Shown here piece after piece: positions 45,210 through 57,120 of a stretch of DNA of 64,000 bases. Location: NCBI GenBank assembly GCA_003971905.1, contig RSEE01000071.1, forward strand, positions 248,001 to 312,000, written 5' to 3'. Within the stretch, counting starts at the first letter, position 1. Every line of letters starts with the position of its first letter. Below the pieces are notes generated by a model that had not been told where the DNA came from, searched no databases, and saw only the letters and a program-made list of their open reading frames with translations. Made by a program: the position numbers and the translations under genes. Source of the stretch: Moniliella sp. 'wahieum' (taxonomy: Eukaryota; Basidiomycota; Moniliellomycetes; Moniliellales; Moniliellaceae).

Positions 45210-46580
45210 GGTGAGGACGCGGAGGGAGCAGAGGTGGGGTGGGGGGGTGCTGCGGGAAGACCAGAAGACGGGTGGCGGTGGTTTTATTGGCTGGGTTACT
45301 ACCAGGTGCGGCCGGCAGCGGCTACCCGGGGGGCCGGCGAGCAGCCAGACGGGCACTGTGAATGCGCCTGACGTAAGCGGCTGTCTGGCCCTGCGTCCGA
45401 CATGACATGTGCCACACGACACGCGGCGCTGGCTGCGCTCCACTGAAACTGAACATTCACCGGATATTCACCCGGCTTGCCGTCTGCGCTGTCCCGCCTA
45501 ACCCGGCACCCCGCCTGTGTGGAGGGTGCGTGAAAATCGGGGTGGCACCGCGCCTGTGTGGTGCGTAAGCCCGCTTGGTCACGCGCTGCTAATCTGCGCA
45601 GCCGCCCACGCACTGGGCCCGTGTCCCGCGTGCGCTGCATCCGTTAACCACGCCCCGGTGCGCTGTGGTGCGCTTCCTGTGTCCGAGACGGCGGCTGGTC
45701 GGCTGACGCGCATGGCCCATGGCCCATTGCCTATCCCCGCTCGGCGCTTTCAGCATTCCAAGCCGCACCCGCATCCCTCTTGCGCATCGCTTCTTGCGGC
45801 CCTGGATGGCCTGTGGCCCTGCCACCAAAGCGAGGTCAGCCTGAGCCTCAGGAGCGAACTAGGCCTGGGCAAGAGCGGTGTGGACGACGAGTCGTGATTC
45901 CGTCTCTCAACAGGCAGCTCACCCCGACGTGGGAGGGGTGCCTTCACCATGGAGGTCGTGCCTAACACCAGTGCCCGAAGAAGAGAGAGCAAATCGCACA
46001 GAGAGCGACCGTCAATCATGACAAGAGAGGCGGCAATCAAAGGGATTGGGCTGCGTTACGGTCCGAAAACTGGTTGTGTATTATTTACTGCAACGTTGCT
46101 TGGTCCCTCCTCGAGATTCTATGGCCTGGTTCATTCATAGACAAGAGTGTCAATGTCTGGCTGTTTGTAGGGGGGAAGATATAGTCGTTAAGTTTGGTCG
46201 TAGGGATATGGGAAGGAGAGAGGACTGTGTGTCAGCGAGCTCCGGGGTGGAAGAGCCGGGTTGTACACGTTTTGGGGGGCGAGGGAAAAGAGAATGGCTG
46301 GTAACCGATAACGGAAGTGTAAGAGAAAGAGAACATTACACTTGCCCTAACGTCTTGCGTGTGGGAGTGTTGGGCGCTGTGGTGGCACGGGTGGGGTGGC
46401 CCAAGCGCGGGACGGGTGCAACATTTCATTGCGCCCAGGCGGAAGGGAGGGTCAAAATGGGGCGCCGGGCGGAATGGGCGGGGCGGACGGGCGGAGGCGA
46501 GGCGAGGGCGATTATCGAATAGGCTTTAGGCCTTAGGTTGGCCAGTTCCCCCCAACCACGCCACACCACACCACACCGCC
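45210..46580. promoter_or_regulatory. Divergent promoter region between acyl-CoA oxidase and eIF4E
   Basis: A 1.37 kb spacer separates the two divergent start codons. The left part (45300-45720) is a GC island with repeated GTGGCACCGCGCCTGTGTGG-type words. The right part (46100-46500) is purine-rich without a recognised gene. CCACACCACACCACACC lies immediately before the eIF4E start. Confidence 0.4.
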
Positions 46581-47564
46581 ATGTCTGGTCTGCCAGCCAA
46601 GCCCACTGCGCCCCTGGGTGCCGGTTCAGCCCCCGACCCGGCCGCGCCCACCGCCTCGGTCCCCACCAAGCCCACCAGTGGGTCCGACGACGAAGAGGCC
46701 GGGGACAAGACAGTGTTTGATGACCAGGACAACTTTACCCTCGCCCACCCCCTCGCCTCGACCTGGACCATGTACGCCGACTTGCCCAGCTCCAACCGCC
46801 GCGCCACGTCCTCCTCGTGGGGACAGACAATGGAGAAGTTGGCTGAGGTCGATACAGTGGAAGCGTTTATGGGGTACGTACATTATGTTTTGGTTCCTGT
46901 GTCTGTGTATCTGCGTCTGCGTCTTGTCTGCGTCTGCGTCTTGTCTGCGTCTGCGTCTTGTCTGCGTCTGTTGCCTCCCGTTCTGCCCTGGGCCGATCAG
47001 CCAGCTAACACCACACCATCTCTGGCGGGCAGGTTGTTCCACCACGTGCCTGCGCCGACGCAGCTCGGCCAAAAAATGACGTTTTACCTGTTCCGCGACG
47101 GGATCCAGCCAGCGTGGGAGGACAAGGGCAATGTGGGTGGTGGTTCGTGGAACGTGCAGTTCCCGCGGGACAATTCGGCGGGCAAGATTGATGAAATGTG
47201 GCGCAACACCATGTTGGCAGCGATTGGGGAGACGTTGGACGTGCCCTTCCCCTCGGGCGCACGGCCGATGGAGAATTTGGACCAGACCCCCTCGGTCGTT
47301 ACGGGGGTAGCCTTGGCCGCGCGTCCTAACTTTTATCGTCTGTCAGTCTGGACGCGCTCGCCTCCGGATGCAGTCAAGAATGCGGAGGAGGATGTGGCGC
47401 GGATCGGTCAAAGGACGTACGACGTCGGACTTAACTTTAAGGTGCATGCCTTGGGGTTCCCGCAGGAGGAGAAGTTGAGTATGGCATACAGCACCGAGGT
47501 CGAGTTCCAGACCCACGAGGATGCCGGGCGGAGCAAAGGGCGCAAGGGGAAAGTGAGCGTGTAA
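46581..47564 (+). CDS. Translation initiation factor eIF4E (cap-binding protein)
   Basis: Binds the mRNA 5' cap and recruits eIF4G. The ATG at 46581 gives a Pro/Ala/Ser-rich N-terminus of about 50 residues, then the conserved core: HPLASTWTMYADLP, SSWGQTMEKLAEVDTVEAFMG, LFHHVPAPTQLGQKMTFYLFRDGIQPAWED, then GGSWNVQF and the segment from IDEMWRNTMLAAIGETL. The cap-stacking Trp in AWED and the Trp of the N-terminal HPL...WT motif are present. One intron, 46874-47032 (159 bp, GTACGT...GGCAG), splits a Gly codon and contains an 18-bp minisatellite. The spliced product is 274 residues with no frame error, unlike most genes in the window. The C-terminus (GRSKGRKGKVSV) is basic. The spacing of core motifs leaves open whether this is the canonical factor or a second isoform. 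Confidence 0.92.
   Translation: MSGLPAKPTAPLGAGSAPDPAAPTASVPTKPTSGSDDEEAGDKTVFDDQDNFTLAHPLASTWTMYADLPSSNRRATSSSWGQTMEKLAEVDTVEAFMGYVHYVLVPVSVYLRLRLVCVCVLSASASCLRLLPPVLPWADQPANTTPSLAGRLFHHVPAPTQLGQKMTFYLFRDGIQPAWEDKGNVGGGSWNVQFPRDNSAGKIDEMWRNTMLAAIGETLDVPFPSGARPMENLDQTPSVVTGVALAARPNFYRLSVWTRSPPDAVKNAEEDVARIGQRTYDVGLNFKVHALGFPQEEKLSMAYSTEVEFQTHEDAGRSKGRKGKVSV
46905..46975 (+). repeat. Intronic minisatellite, TGTCTGCGTCTGCGTCT
   Basis: Three to four head-to-tail copies of CTTGTCTGCGTCTGCGT lie wholly inside the eIF4E intron, preceded by related CTGTGTCTGTGTATCTGCGT words. Confidence 0.85.
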
Positions 47565-48887
47565 CGCCCAACGCGGGGATACCGTTTCCCGCTCCCGCCT
47601 GTTTCTCTGTCTCGTTAACGTCTAACTCTCTCCCTTGGACCGCGTCTCTCCTCCCTTTGTCACGTGAACTTTAGGCATCGCCTAGGTGCCTCTAAAGCCC
47701 CTTGTCCTTGCCCCGCAGGCCTCAGTCTAGCTGAATTGGTAACCTTACTTCCGATCTTACCATGTACGAACTCATGGGTATGTGCAGCTGGGTCGTGTCA
47801 TTCGTATCTTGCATGCTCTTTATCCGTTTCCCCACCATCCATGTATATCTTCTGTTTTGTCTGCTCTCAAATTCCCAGCGGCTAGTCAACTACCTTAATC
47901 TTGTGATCTCCGAGCAGGGAAAAGGGAAGCAGTGAGAAAGTACCAAAGTCGAGTGGACATTGCACTGCGTTGCGTATACTGCCAGAGTTCTTCCAGCTTC
48001 AAGCCCCAAGCCGGCGACAAGACTGCACACGAGATCCCGCACTAGGGCAGCCGGCGGGGTATACAGTGGGAGGAAAGCCGCTTTCCTGCACACAGCCCCC
48101 CCTGCTGTAACCGTCCAACTAGGCGTGTGAGACGCAACTGGTTCCATTCCTGTTTTCGCTCTTCCACGACTCCCTTCTCGCTTGCACCCTTAGGCTGGAC
48201 CATGGCACACGCGATTCATCCCCCGCTTGCGGGTCACAGTCGCTCCTGGTCCGCATTCTCCGAACCCTGATTGCCGCCCGCGCGGCACAGTTCCATACCA
48301 CGGTCCTTAATAACCGTCCTGATGAAGCTTGAAGCCCGATGTGCGTGGAATAGGTGCCACATTCGGAGATGCGAAAACTAGGCCCTAGAGTTGCCGCGCG
48401 CAAGCTAGCAGGCCATGTGTTCATGAACCCTGTCCCATTGCTTGTTCTGTCCTCTTTAAAGCTTTAACCGATGCAACAGGGGGGTTAGGTAGCCGATAAA
48501 AGGCTAACAGGAGGGGAGGCGTGGATAATATTAGGTGTTGAAGAGGGGGCGACCATAATACCACTATGCTCTGGCGGGTTTTAGCGCTTCTGCGGCTAGG
48601 TGTTGCATTCCCTTGGCACAGCTGGGATGCGTTGCTGTTAATCGCCTCCAGGCTCGAGCGCACACAAGAGCATGATATGAGCGGGAGAGCGAGGAAGAGA
48701 GCACTTGATGACCTCCAAGTCGAAGCGGAGATGGGACGACGACCTCTGATCGTATAAAGGCAAGCTCAAAACTCACAATGACTGCCACTGATTCACCACC
48801 TCCACCACCAACAACAACAATAACAACAACAACACCGAGCACCAGTGACACCAACGCCACAACGCAAAACCAAAGGCTATAGGCATC
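47565..48887. other. Intergenic region, no gene recognised
   Basis: 3' region of eIF4E, then mixed DNA. CTTCCAGCTTCAAGCCCC is at about 47991. CAACAACAACAATAACAACAAC (48808-48835), just upstream of the transporter start, is typical of an unstructured 5' leader. No gene is seen in between. Confidence 0.45.
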
Positions 48888-51832
48888 ATGCCGACTCCTC
48901 GCTCGAGCCGGCTCAACGAAGCAGATGAGGAACAGACCCACATACTTTCCGAAGGCTCGGACCTTCTGTCCCCGCCGTATGCTATCGACTCTCTTCGGCC
49001 TCTCACAATTGATAGCAGAACACCAACAAACCACGCGACGTTCAAGAATACTACCCCGTTTTCGTTCACAAACACAGTCGAGGACGGCAACGAGAATGGG
49101 ATGGAAACAGAGTCTCTCTTGGAAAACGCGCTCTATCACAACGATCCACTGCTGAGTCCACATGATGAACCCTCTGGGACACGACCCGCGACGAACGAAA
49201 ACCGGGGATCAGACCAATGGGATGAAGGCGCCAACAATGGAGATGAAAACGACACAGACGAAGAGAAGGTTCTGGACTTGGCTGATGCGCGTGTGCGTGC
49301 CATCGTGCCTAACGAAGACGACCCAGATATGCCATACAACACGATCCGTACCTGCTGCTTTCCATGCTGCTGGCCCTCGGCCTCACCACCACCCTCATTA
49401 CTATGGAGACCCGAGGAGATTGGACCAACCCACAGCTCTTTGTGTCTACAAGTGCGGTGTTAGTACAGCCATTCACCTACTGTTTGGGTTTTGCGCTATC
49501 AAAAATACCGTACCCATCCCATTGGCCCCTGGCTTGGTTCCTCAACCCGGGCCCTTTCAACCTCAAGGAACATACGTGCGTCCCAACTTCCGAGACGTTG
49601 AGGTTCCAGGGAAGGAGACCTCTGTCTGACATGTGTGATTGTTTCGCGCAGGATTTGCACCATCGTCGCTGCGCTTGCCATGGGCCCCAACCTAACCATG
49701 CAATACTTGGCAGGAATGGTTTTCTTGATGAATCCGCAATTGACGAACGGTGGCACAAAACAACAGACCACATTCCCACCCGGCTTCCTCTTTCTCATTT
49801 ACCTTTCTACCCCATTCTTTGGATTTGCCTTGGCCGGTCTTGCCACACGTCTTCTCATTTGGCCTGGTGAGCTCGTGTACCCTCAGCAGCTTCAGACCAG
49901 TGCAATGTTGACAGCTTTACACGGGGTTCGCCGTGGCAACTGGAACCGGCGCCGCGTCTTCTGGATTGTGGCGACGGTCATGTTCGTCTGGCACTGGATC
50001 CCAGATTTCTTCTATCCACCTTTGGCAAAGTTCCAGTGGCCAACGTGGATTGCTCCGTCCAATTTTGTGGTCAATCTATTGTTTGATGGAACGATTGGTA
50101 TGGGCTGGTCTTTTTGGTCCTTAGACTGGGCTACAGTGATCACAGCGTTGAGTTCGCCCTTGATCGTCCCATGGGGTGCGCTGGTCAACGTATTTTGTGG
50201 CTTCGCCGTCGCCATGTGGGTCATTGCCCTCCCGATCTTTTTCACCAACCGGGACCAAGCCGCCTGCGTCCCCTATTGTTTTGCCAGCGTGATTTGGTAC
50301 CCACAACTGCTTGTCAATGACATGCAAGTCAACCCCTTGCCCCGAGACATGTATCTAGATCCCCCCCAATTTGATTCGCCCTATCCACCCCAGGGATACT
50401 TTTCTGCCACAAGCGTCATGACCTGGGCGTTTTCCTATGCTGCTTGCACCGCCTTACTCGTGCACACTCCGCTTTTCCATGGCGGCGACCTACGCCGCTG
50501 GTGGAAAGTGTCTAACGTGGCCAATTCGCCTGACCCCACGCACGCCAACTCGCCCGCTACCCGGCTGTTCCCACCTGGTGGTACCTGTTTACTTCTGGTT
50601 GCCTTTGTCTTTGCCATCCCCATGGTGCACGTGTACGACACTTCGGTGCCGGTTTGGGCGATTGTGCTTGCCCTGGCGCTGGCTGCAATCTTCATTGTTC
50701 CAGTGGGCATTGTAGTGGGCCGGACGTCGGTGGAACTGAAGTGTGTGGAGCACTTGGCGACGTTGATTGCTAGTGCTTCTCTGCCTGGGCACACGACCAT
50801 CCTTCCGCTCTTTCAGATATGCTGCGCGGGAAGCATCCATCAAGCGATGCTCTACTGTGGCTGCTACAAACTGGCACTCTACTTTAAGATCCCGCCGGAT
50901 CACCTTCTTTGTAGTAGTGGGAACCCAATTGGCCTGCTCAGTGTTGCAAAGTGGAATCTGGGTGGGATGGAGTTCCGATACGCTGAACATCATCAGCGAA
51001 GCCGAAGTGCGGGTTACAGGGTTGTACGATCCCATATATTGGACTGGCGTAGGACCTCACAAGAACGGCTTCCTGCACCAATACCAGTGGACTCTGTACT
51101 TTTTCCTTATTGGCGCAGTCGCACCTCTGATCTTGTACCTTGCCGGACGCGTGTCCCCCCGGTTGAATCGCTTTGCTCACCTCCGCTCGATCCATTGGCC
51201 GCTCTTCTTTGGTGGTATATCGCAAGCCTCGTTTTTTGCACCGGTTTGCTGGACCTCCTGGTTTTTCTGGGGGCTGTCACTCACCTGCTGTTCTCCCGTC
51301 GTCGGCATTTAAATTATTGGATTGCGTACGTCCACTACTCTCTTTTCCCTTTGTATTGTACCAGGGATGAATGTGGCTAACTCTCTTCTCTAACAAAATC
51401 TCTGGATTGGTTGTCGACAGGATGAATTACATTCTCTCTGCCGCCGCTGCCGTGGGATGTTCGCTTTGTGCAGCCATCATCACTGCCATGGAGTATGGTA
51501 CAGGTGGCACTGACACCCGCTTTACCCGCTTCCTCCATCACCTGAGCAAACTTGGGCCCCAGAACGACTACGGCGATACCATGGAAAAAGTTCTGGTCTG
51601 GAACGACACGTTTTTCCCCAACGGGGACGCGTCTGCCACCCCTAGTTGTCCCCTTGCAAATTCCAGCCGGAGACCGTCGGCAGATCTCTGCGTCAACGAC
51701 GCAATTCTTTTCCCCCTGCCTTTTTTCTTTGTATATCTGCCCAATGATTCAATCGCGATGGCATCAGAGTTGTCAAGCCATCTGTCTATATGCGTTCTTC
51801 TCTGTTTACTGAGAATCCAGGGTCAGTTCTGA
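48888..51832 (+). CDS. OPT-family oligopeptide transporter
   Basis: Proton-coupled uptake of small peptides across the plasma membrane. The ATG at 48888 opens an acidic cytoplasmic N-terminus with VRAIVPNEDDPDMPYNTIR. A lost base near 49345 precedes the first membrane segments. The family signature NPGPFNLKEHT is interrupted after EHT by an intron, 49576-49651, rejoining as EHTICTIVAALAMG. Many hydrophobic helices follow, with FFGFALAGLATRLLIWPGELVYPQQLQT, then WIAPSNFVVNLLFDGTIGMG, and SATSVMTWAFSYAACTALLVHT. Near 50895 a lost base separates YFKIPP from RITFFVVVGTQLACSVLQSGI. HKNGFLHQYQWTLYFFLIGAVAPL and RLNRFAHLRSIHWPLFFGG are present, but the usual PPATP motif after GG is not readable. An intron at 51326-51420 joins NYWIAMNYILSAAAAVG. 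The stop at about 51830 is uncertain. Confidence 0.92.
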
Positions 51833-52849
51833 GTGCATGTACTCTCAACCCTCCTGCCACTGCGTTTTGGGGACTGGAGACGCGATGACATTAGTAAGGC
51901 TGGCGAAGCTATTTTTCACCATATCAGAGAGGGAAGCCTGCTGTTGGCCATGTTGGCAGAGCTTCAAAAGCTTGAAGCTTGAGGCGGGTAACTCAAAAGC
52001 GATATATGGTCACGAGGAGACCACCACTGGGCCTACGGCCCGGTCAGGCTTTTGGTGTTGGTGCTGTGTCGCCACCTTAGCCACCGTTCCCCCCCGGTCT
52101 ACCGTTCCACCCTGGAACCCGTCCACCGTGGAACCCAACATAATATCAGCGATACGTGCTGGCTGCGGTTGGGCTGGAACGTGGCACACGCTTCAGTTCA
52201 TGTAAAAGTGTGCAGGGGCGTTTCCCATTTTAATATAGTCCCCCAAGTTCCTTAACCTTGGCGGCACTTCCAAGTAACCCCCGCAAAGATGAACGGTTCG
52301 TTTTAGACGTAGCGTTTCCCCTGTCCCAGCATTAAGCTCTGTCAATGATATGGATGCAGAGTAGAGTCTATACTCACCACCATCGATGCATACAATCATG
52401 GTTGTACACACCCAGAGTCTACAACTGTTTTTGACGATTCTTCATGTGAACACAGTAGTACATATGGACACTGTCAATGCGGTTATTGCTCAAGATTGCT
52501 CCAATCGAGCAATGGCACCCCGTTGCCTCTTCGTACAACGGGTGCGTCTTTGGCTGTTCTTCCCGTGCCTCCTATATCTCTCTGCCTCTATAGAAAACTG
52601 AATAGTATTAGGATGTGGCCGCATGGCAACTCCATACTATCGCATTGTCCAACGAAATCATATCACAACTGTGAGCCTCCCCCACAGTGTTGCAGTTAGG
52701 CAGCAGGGGGGGAGGATCGAGGAAGTGAGATCTGGGAGCAGTAACATGTAGCAGTGGGAGACGTTCCCCCCCTTAAGATGGGCATGTGAGGGGAGGTCAA
52801 CAAAAAGCGGCGTAATAGTTGTGAGACGTCAAGGAACCAAGCGAGGAAG
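51833..52849. other. Intergenic region with repeat fragments
   Basis: AGCTTCAAAAGCTTGAAGCTTGAGG at about 51960 is a palindromic word seen elsewhere. A block at 52018-52125 resembles 57030-57120. No gene is recognised in 52150-52849; frames are short and featureless. Confidence 0.45.
52018..52125. repeat. Dispersed repeat family C, copy 1
   Basis: GAGACCACCACTGGGCCTACGGCC and GCCACCTTAGCCACCGTTCCCCC match GAAGGACCACCGGGCCCACGGCC and CCACCGTAGCCACCGTTCCCCC in the copy at 57030-57120, in the same order and orientation. Confidence 0.6.
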
Positions 52850-53848
52850 CTAGTTATGAGACGCAAATACTTGCGCCACCGTCTCGTCCAGGCCGATCAC
52901 GCGGTCGCCCAGCAAAGCCAGAAGGCGGGAATTGTCCACCGTGGTGAGATCTTTGTCGTCCAAGTCGGGCAAGGACTGCCAGCTGGTCGCCAGCGGCGCG
53001 TCGGGCACCGCCTTGAGCACCGCTTCGACCAGACTGCGCAACGTATAGACCGAGTTGTACGCCAAGAGCCGTTCGTTGTTCACGTCGGGGTTGATGAGAG
53101 CCTCGACGTGCAGCTGCGCCACGTTGGCCACATTGACGAAGAATTGCGAGAAGCCATACATGGCGAGAACGCTCGGGTCGCCCTGCGCCAATTGGAGCAC
53201 AATACGATTGGTACTGTTGGTCGATGCGCCAGGCAACTCTCACAGCCTAGAGTCACATTGGGGTTGACGGTGGCCACGCTGATTTGGGGGTTGGCACGCT
53301 GAAACGCCCACACGGCTTTTTCCGCCTCGTACTTGCTCGCCGTGTAGATGTTGAACGGAGTGGGCTGCCTCTTGGCCTTCTCCACCCCGGCATCGTTCCA
53401 TGTCGCCGGGGTGAGGTGGCGCGGAGGTTCCCTGCCCAAGGGGGCGACGGCAACACAACTGGACGTGTACACACAGGCGACGTACGTTGGCCTGTTTGCT
53501 AGCGTCCAACACACCTTGCGTGCCCGCCACGACGGACGTGACGATGTCCCACCCAGTCCCAAGCGACACGTCGGACGCGATGTGCGCCACGCCCTGCACG
53601 CCTTGAACTACCGACGCATACGCCCCTTCGGCGGCCATGTCCGGTACCACCACCACCTCCAGCCGGTCAGGCCCGAACGGCGCAAAGCCCTTGCAGAACG
53701 CATCGGCTTTCGCGTCTGTGCGCACCGTAGCACGCACGTTCAGCCCCGCTTTCAGCGCTTGGTCCACCACGTGCGAACCGATAAACCCACTGGCGCCCGT
53801 GACCAGCACCCACTCGCCCGGACGAAGTGCAGCAGAAGAAGAGGTCAT
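52850..53848 (-). CDS. Extended SDR NAD(P)-dependent reductase (aldehyde reductase/dihydroflavonol-reductase-like)
   Basis: The ATG at 53848 opens MTSSSAALRPGEWVLVTGASGFIGSHVVDQALKAG, with the TGxxGxxG cofactor-binding motif. Next come VRATVRTDAKADAF, VVVVPDMAAEGAY, GVQGVAHIASDVS and VAGTQGVLDASKQA. After a frame change near 53480 the catalytic region reads VYTSSCVAVAP...NIYTASKYEAEKAVWAFQ, which has the YxxxK pair, then ATVNPNVTLG. Another change near 53240 leads to the substrate-binding part (FFVNVANVAQLHVEALINPDVNNERLLAYN) and a stop at 52850-52852. The product is about 330 residues, normal for the group, and no intron is evident. Fungal relatives reduce aldehydes, ketones or methylglyoxal; the substrate is unknown. 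Confidence 0.88.
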
Positions 53849-54067
53849 GTTGTGTATGGGTGCGAGAGTGTGACTGTGTATTAAGGGTGGAAGGGTGGGG
53901 TGGGATGCGGAGGGGAGGAAGAAGCGTAGATGGAGAAAGGAGTAGGGCAGCCAAGACGAACCAGCTCGTCTTTTATTTCTTCGGGAGTGGCTCTATCAAA
54001 GGGTAGTGTTGCGTGTTGGAGTTGCGCCTTGGGTCTCGCTCTGAGGTTCGGACATTTGACATTTGGT

Positions 54068-54172
54068 GTTACGGGGCGCTCCGGTTTTCCCCGGACGCTG
54101 AGCCTCTCATGTCGTAGACATCTCAGCCCAGCACGCGTCAGTACTCAGTTCGGTTAAACTAGCGAGAGAGAG
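54068..54172. repeat. Dispersed repeat family A, copy 2
   Basis: Partner of 96-205: GGGGCGCT, GGACGCTGA, GTCGTAGACATCTCA, GCGCGTCAGT-like and GTTAAACTAGCGAGAGAGAG blocks in the same order. Confidence 0.6.
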
Positions 54173-56439
54173 CCAGTCGACACCTTATATCCTTGCTGCT
54201 GATATCATCGAATCATCTGCGGCCCGCCATGGTCGCATGGGCTTATCGGTACCATGCTTTGTTCCCATTGCGCCCAGTCTTGTCAGAACCCTTTTCCTGC
54301 TGCGCCCGACTATATACGCAGCGTTAGCACCTTGGAAAGCAAGGACTGATGTGCATTAGTCTTTACTTCTCTGGGAAGTGCCCCGTATTCTGTCTATACT
54401 TGTCACATGTCACAGTGGTTCCTTCTGCTGTATATACTAAAAGCAGCCATGTCTAAGGCATGCTAGCTGTAGTCCTTGTCGACCATCCTCTCTCCTACCT
54501 TTGGTCTCCCCGACTACCAGCTCCTCTCTCGCCTTCACCTTTTCTACCACCCTTATACGCTTACGAATTTACGACTTACGTCGAGTGCACTGCAAGCCGC
54601 GGTGGTTACTTCTCTCATCAGTGCATCAGTAGCGCCTGCTCTTCTTTAGGACTCTGTCTGTTCCCACCAGCTACAGCGTACCGAGTGTGGTAACGCTGCG
54701 AGGAACAGAGGATAACTTCGGAGCTCCTGGACCCTTTCAGCTGGTCTAACGACCTACGTACGCGGCTCCTACCTCGGAGGGTCTGGACTGCGGCCTTTGC
54801 ACGCAGGCAGCCACCCAACCTAGAGGGTCTCTCCCTCGCCTCTACACCTGCTCGGTTCAACCACAGGATCTGGAGCAGGACCTAACGTGCGAGCCACCGA
54901 TTGATCTGTCCAAGGGTTTAACGTTTATACCCCTAAACTACAGGGGGGGTCTGTCACATGTCACATGTCACGGGCGAAGGCGGGTTGGCAAGCCCGGCGG
55001 AGTCTACGCGCGCTCTTCGCCATCCTAACCCCGTCCCAGGTTGGTCGGTGGGTCGGATACGACCTGATCCGATCTTCAAAAGCTGAGGCCCGTCTGCTCT
55101 ATCTGTGATCAAAGAGCTCGCTCCCAAGTTTAATCCAAGTCCATCGTGGCTAGCGCAGCCGCCAGCGCGACGTCAGTCTACGTATCCAGCAACAATATAA
55201 TAGTCACCTTCCGCCCCAGTGAATTGAGAATCCCAGGTTCGTGGTTCTCCGCTTTCCCGTCGTGTTCTTGCGAAGCTAGTCGCCCCGTGATTAATGATCG
55301 TTGATCTTACTTCTCTGCGTTGCGCGCTGATAGCAAACCCGAGCGACAATAGCTGCCCCATGCCTGTTTGCCTTACCTTTCTAGGCTGTACGTGCTGCAG
55401 CCGTCTCCCCTGTTCTCCCCTGTTCCCCGTTCATCCTCTGTTGCCTTGTTTCCATTTTAGCCCCTGTCTGTTAGCAATGGTTCGTGGCTTTCCCCGACGG
55501 TCCATTTGACGTCTCCCCCTACTCTCCTCGCCAATTGATCGATCCAGTACACAGGCAACTCCTCCGCCTCTTACTAGTTGCTCCTCCATCCCCGTCGTCA
55601 GCTCTCAGCTGCCCCAGCCCAAGTCCAGCCGAGTTCAGCCGCTTGTGATCGATGATCTTGCTCTCCGCCACGCCGCTCCCACTGGTCTCAGCCCAGCCTC
55701 AGTCCAGCAGCGTGGGTCCTCCGCTGCCTCCCCCCGGTCCCTCTGAGCCCGAAGGCTTCAAACGCTACTGCCGCCCAAGCCGGTGCTACGCAGCCTTGCC
55801 ACACTTACTTGCAGCCGCCTCTGCTATACGCCGAGAGGCCTCTCCTTGTCCCTAGCTCCGCTCGGACCCACCAACCAGCCCAAGCGCGTAACTACCGTGA
55901 GTCGACCTTAGGACCTCCAAGGGATTGTACCCCTCAAATTTCAACCCCCCCCGGGCGGGCCCTCTGGCGGCGCCCGCCCACGACAGGGTCCCACCTCGGA
56001 CCTCCCCATGAGATTTGTGGGTTGCGCACACCAACGGGACCCAAGGCTTACCTCCGGGCTATCCCCGGTCGCCCCGCCGCATGCCAGACCCGTGCCCAGC
56101 CAAGCTTCAAGGCTAGGCGCGCTAGCTAGACACCACCCCGTAAGCGTGGCGCAAGGCCGGGCACGCCGAGCTCTGCCGCGCTCACCCTAGCCCCTCTTGG
56201 ACCTCACGGCCCCACTCGTCGCCACCGCTCAGCGCTGACTCGGTACTAACCCCTACCCACCCATCCCTGAACCTTCGGACCAAGTTGAACGTTGAACTCA
56301 ACTTTAATCGCTGTGCCGGACCCCCCCCTTCTGACCTCGCTTGTGTCCGCAGCAACGCACTGTTCTACCCCCCCCGTTGCCGTCTGCGCACGCGCCCGAG
56401 CAGGGCAGGTTACCGACGTTCAACGCAGGCAGGAACGAA

Positions 56440-56489
56440 GAGGGTTCGAGAGGGTTCGAGAGGGTTTGAGAGGGTTCGAGAGGGTTCGA
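56440..56489. repeat. 10-bp tandem repeat, GAGGGTTCGA x 5
   Basis: Five units, the third with TTTGA. The array sits directly upstream of repeat B copy 2. Repeat B copy 1 likewise has a 10-bp pentameric array nearby, though downstream (13305-13354) and of unrelated sequence. Confidence 0.9.
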
Positions 56490-56507
56490 GAGGGCGGTGT
56501 TGAGCTA

Positions 56508-56730
56508 GGTGGCTCGTGCTTTGGCCAGTGTCCGTTCAGTTGTTCCTCAGGCCTCAGGCCTCGGAGTTTCCGCTGTTTTCCCTCTCCTGTTTTCATCCTT
56601 GTCCTGCAGCTTAGCCCCTGATGACGACTCGCTGCTTGATGTTCCTATGCAGGCATTGCTGGTTGCCACACCACCACCATCAGGGCGATTGCACCATCCT
56701 CGAGGACCATCCGGACTCCAGGTCTCATGA
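56508..56730. repeat. Dispersed repeat family B, copy 2
   Basis: Partner of 12940-13160 in the same orientation: GGTGGCTCGTGCTTTGGCCA, GACTCGCTGCTTGATGTTC, TTGCTGGTTG, GCGATTGCACC, CCTCGAGGACCAT and GACTCCAGGTCT. Confidence 0.7.
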
Positions 56731-57029
56731 GGCGGCGTGCTCGGTCGCCTCCCCGTGCGGCTGCAGCGTGCCTTCTCTATATTTGTGTTGCGGATGCGAG
56801 CGGGCGAGTGGAGCTGGTGAGGCTGATAAGCAAACGTGGGTGCCGGAGAGTGGCGGGGTTGGGATTGGATCCGGATTGGATTGGATGGGAGTGGGCGTGG
56901 AGGAGGTAGGATGGATTGCGGTGGAGCTGGCGGAGGTGGTGCTCTCTGGGGTAATAGGGCGTGGGCATACAGTGCTTATCTCAGCGCTCTCAGCGGGACT
57001 GCAGAGGGGGATGATCGATGATCGATGAA

Positions 57030-57120
57030 TGACGAGAAGGACCACCGGGCCCACGGCCTGGTCAACTTGCTGGGCCACCGTCGCCACCGTCCCACCGCGC
57101 CACCGTAGCCACCGTTCCCC
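57030..57120. repeat. Dispersed repeat family C, copy 2
   Basis: Partner of 52018-52125. It contains an extra set of CCACCGT words (GCCACCGTCGCCACCGTCCCACC) compared with copy 1. Confidence 0.6.

Noticed and set aside
44098-45405. A 435-residue plus-strand open frame
   Set aside because: Antisense shadow of the acyl-CoA oxidase gene, whose minus-strand product is strongly conserved.
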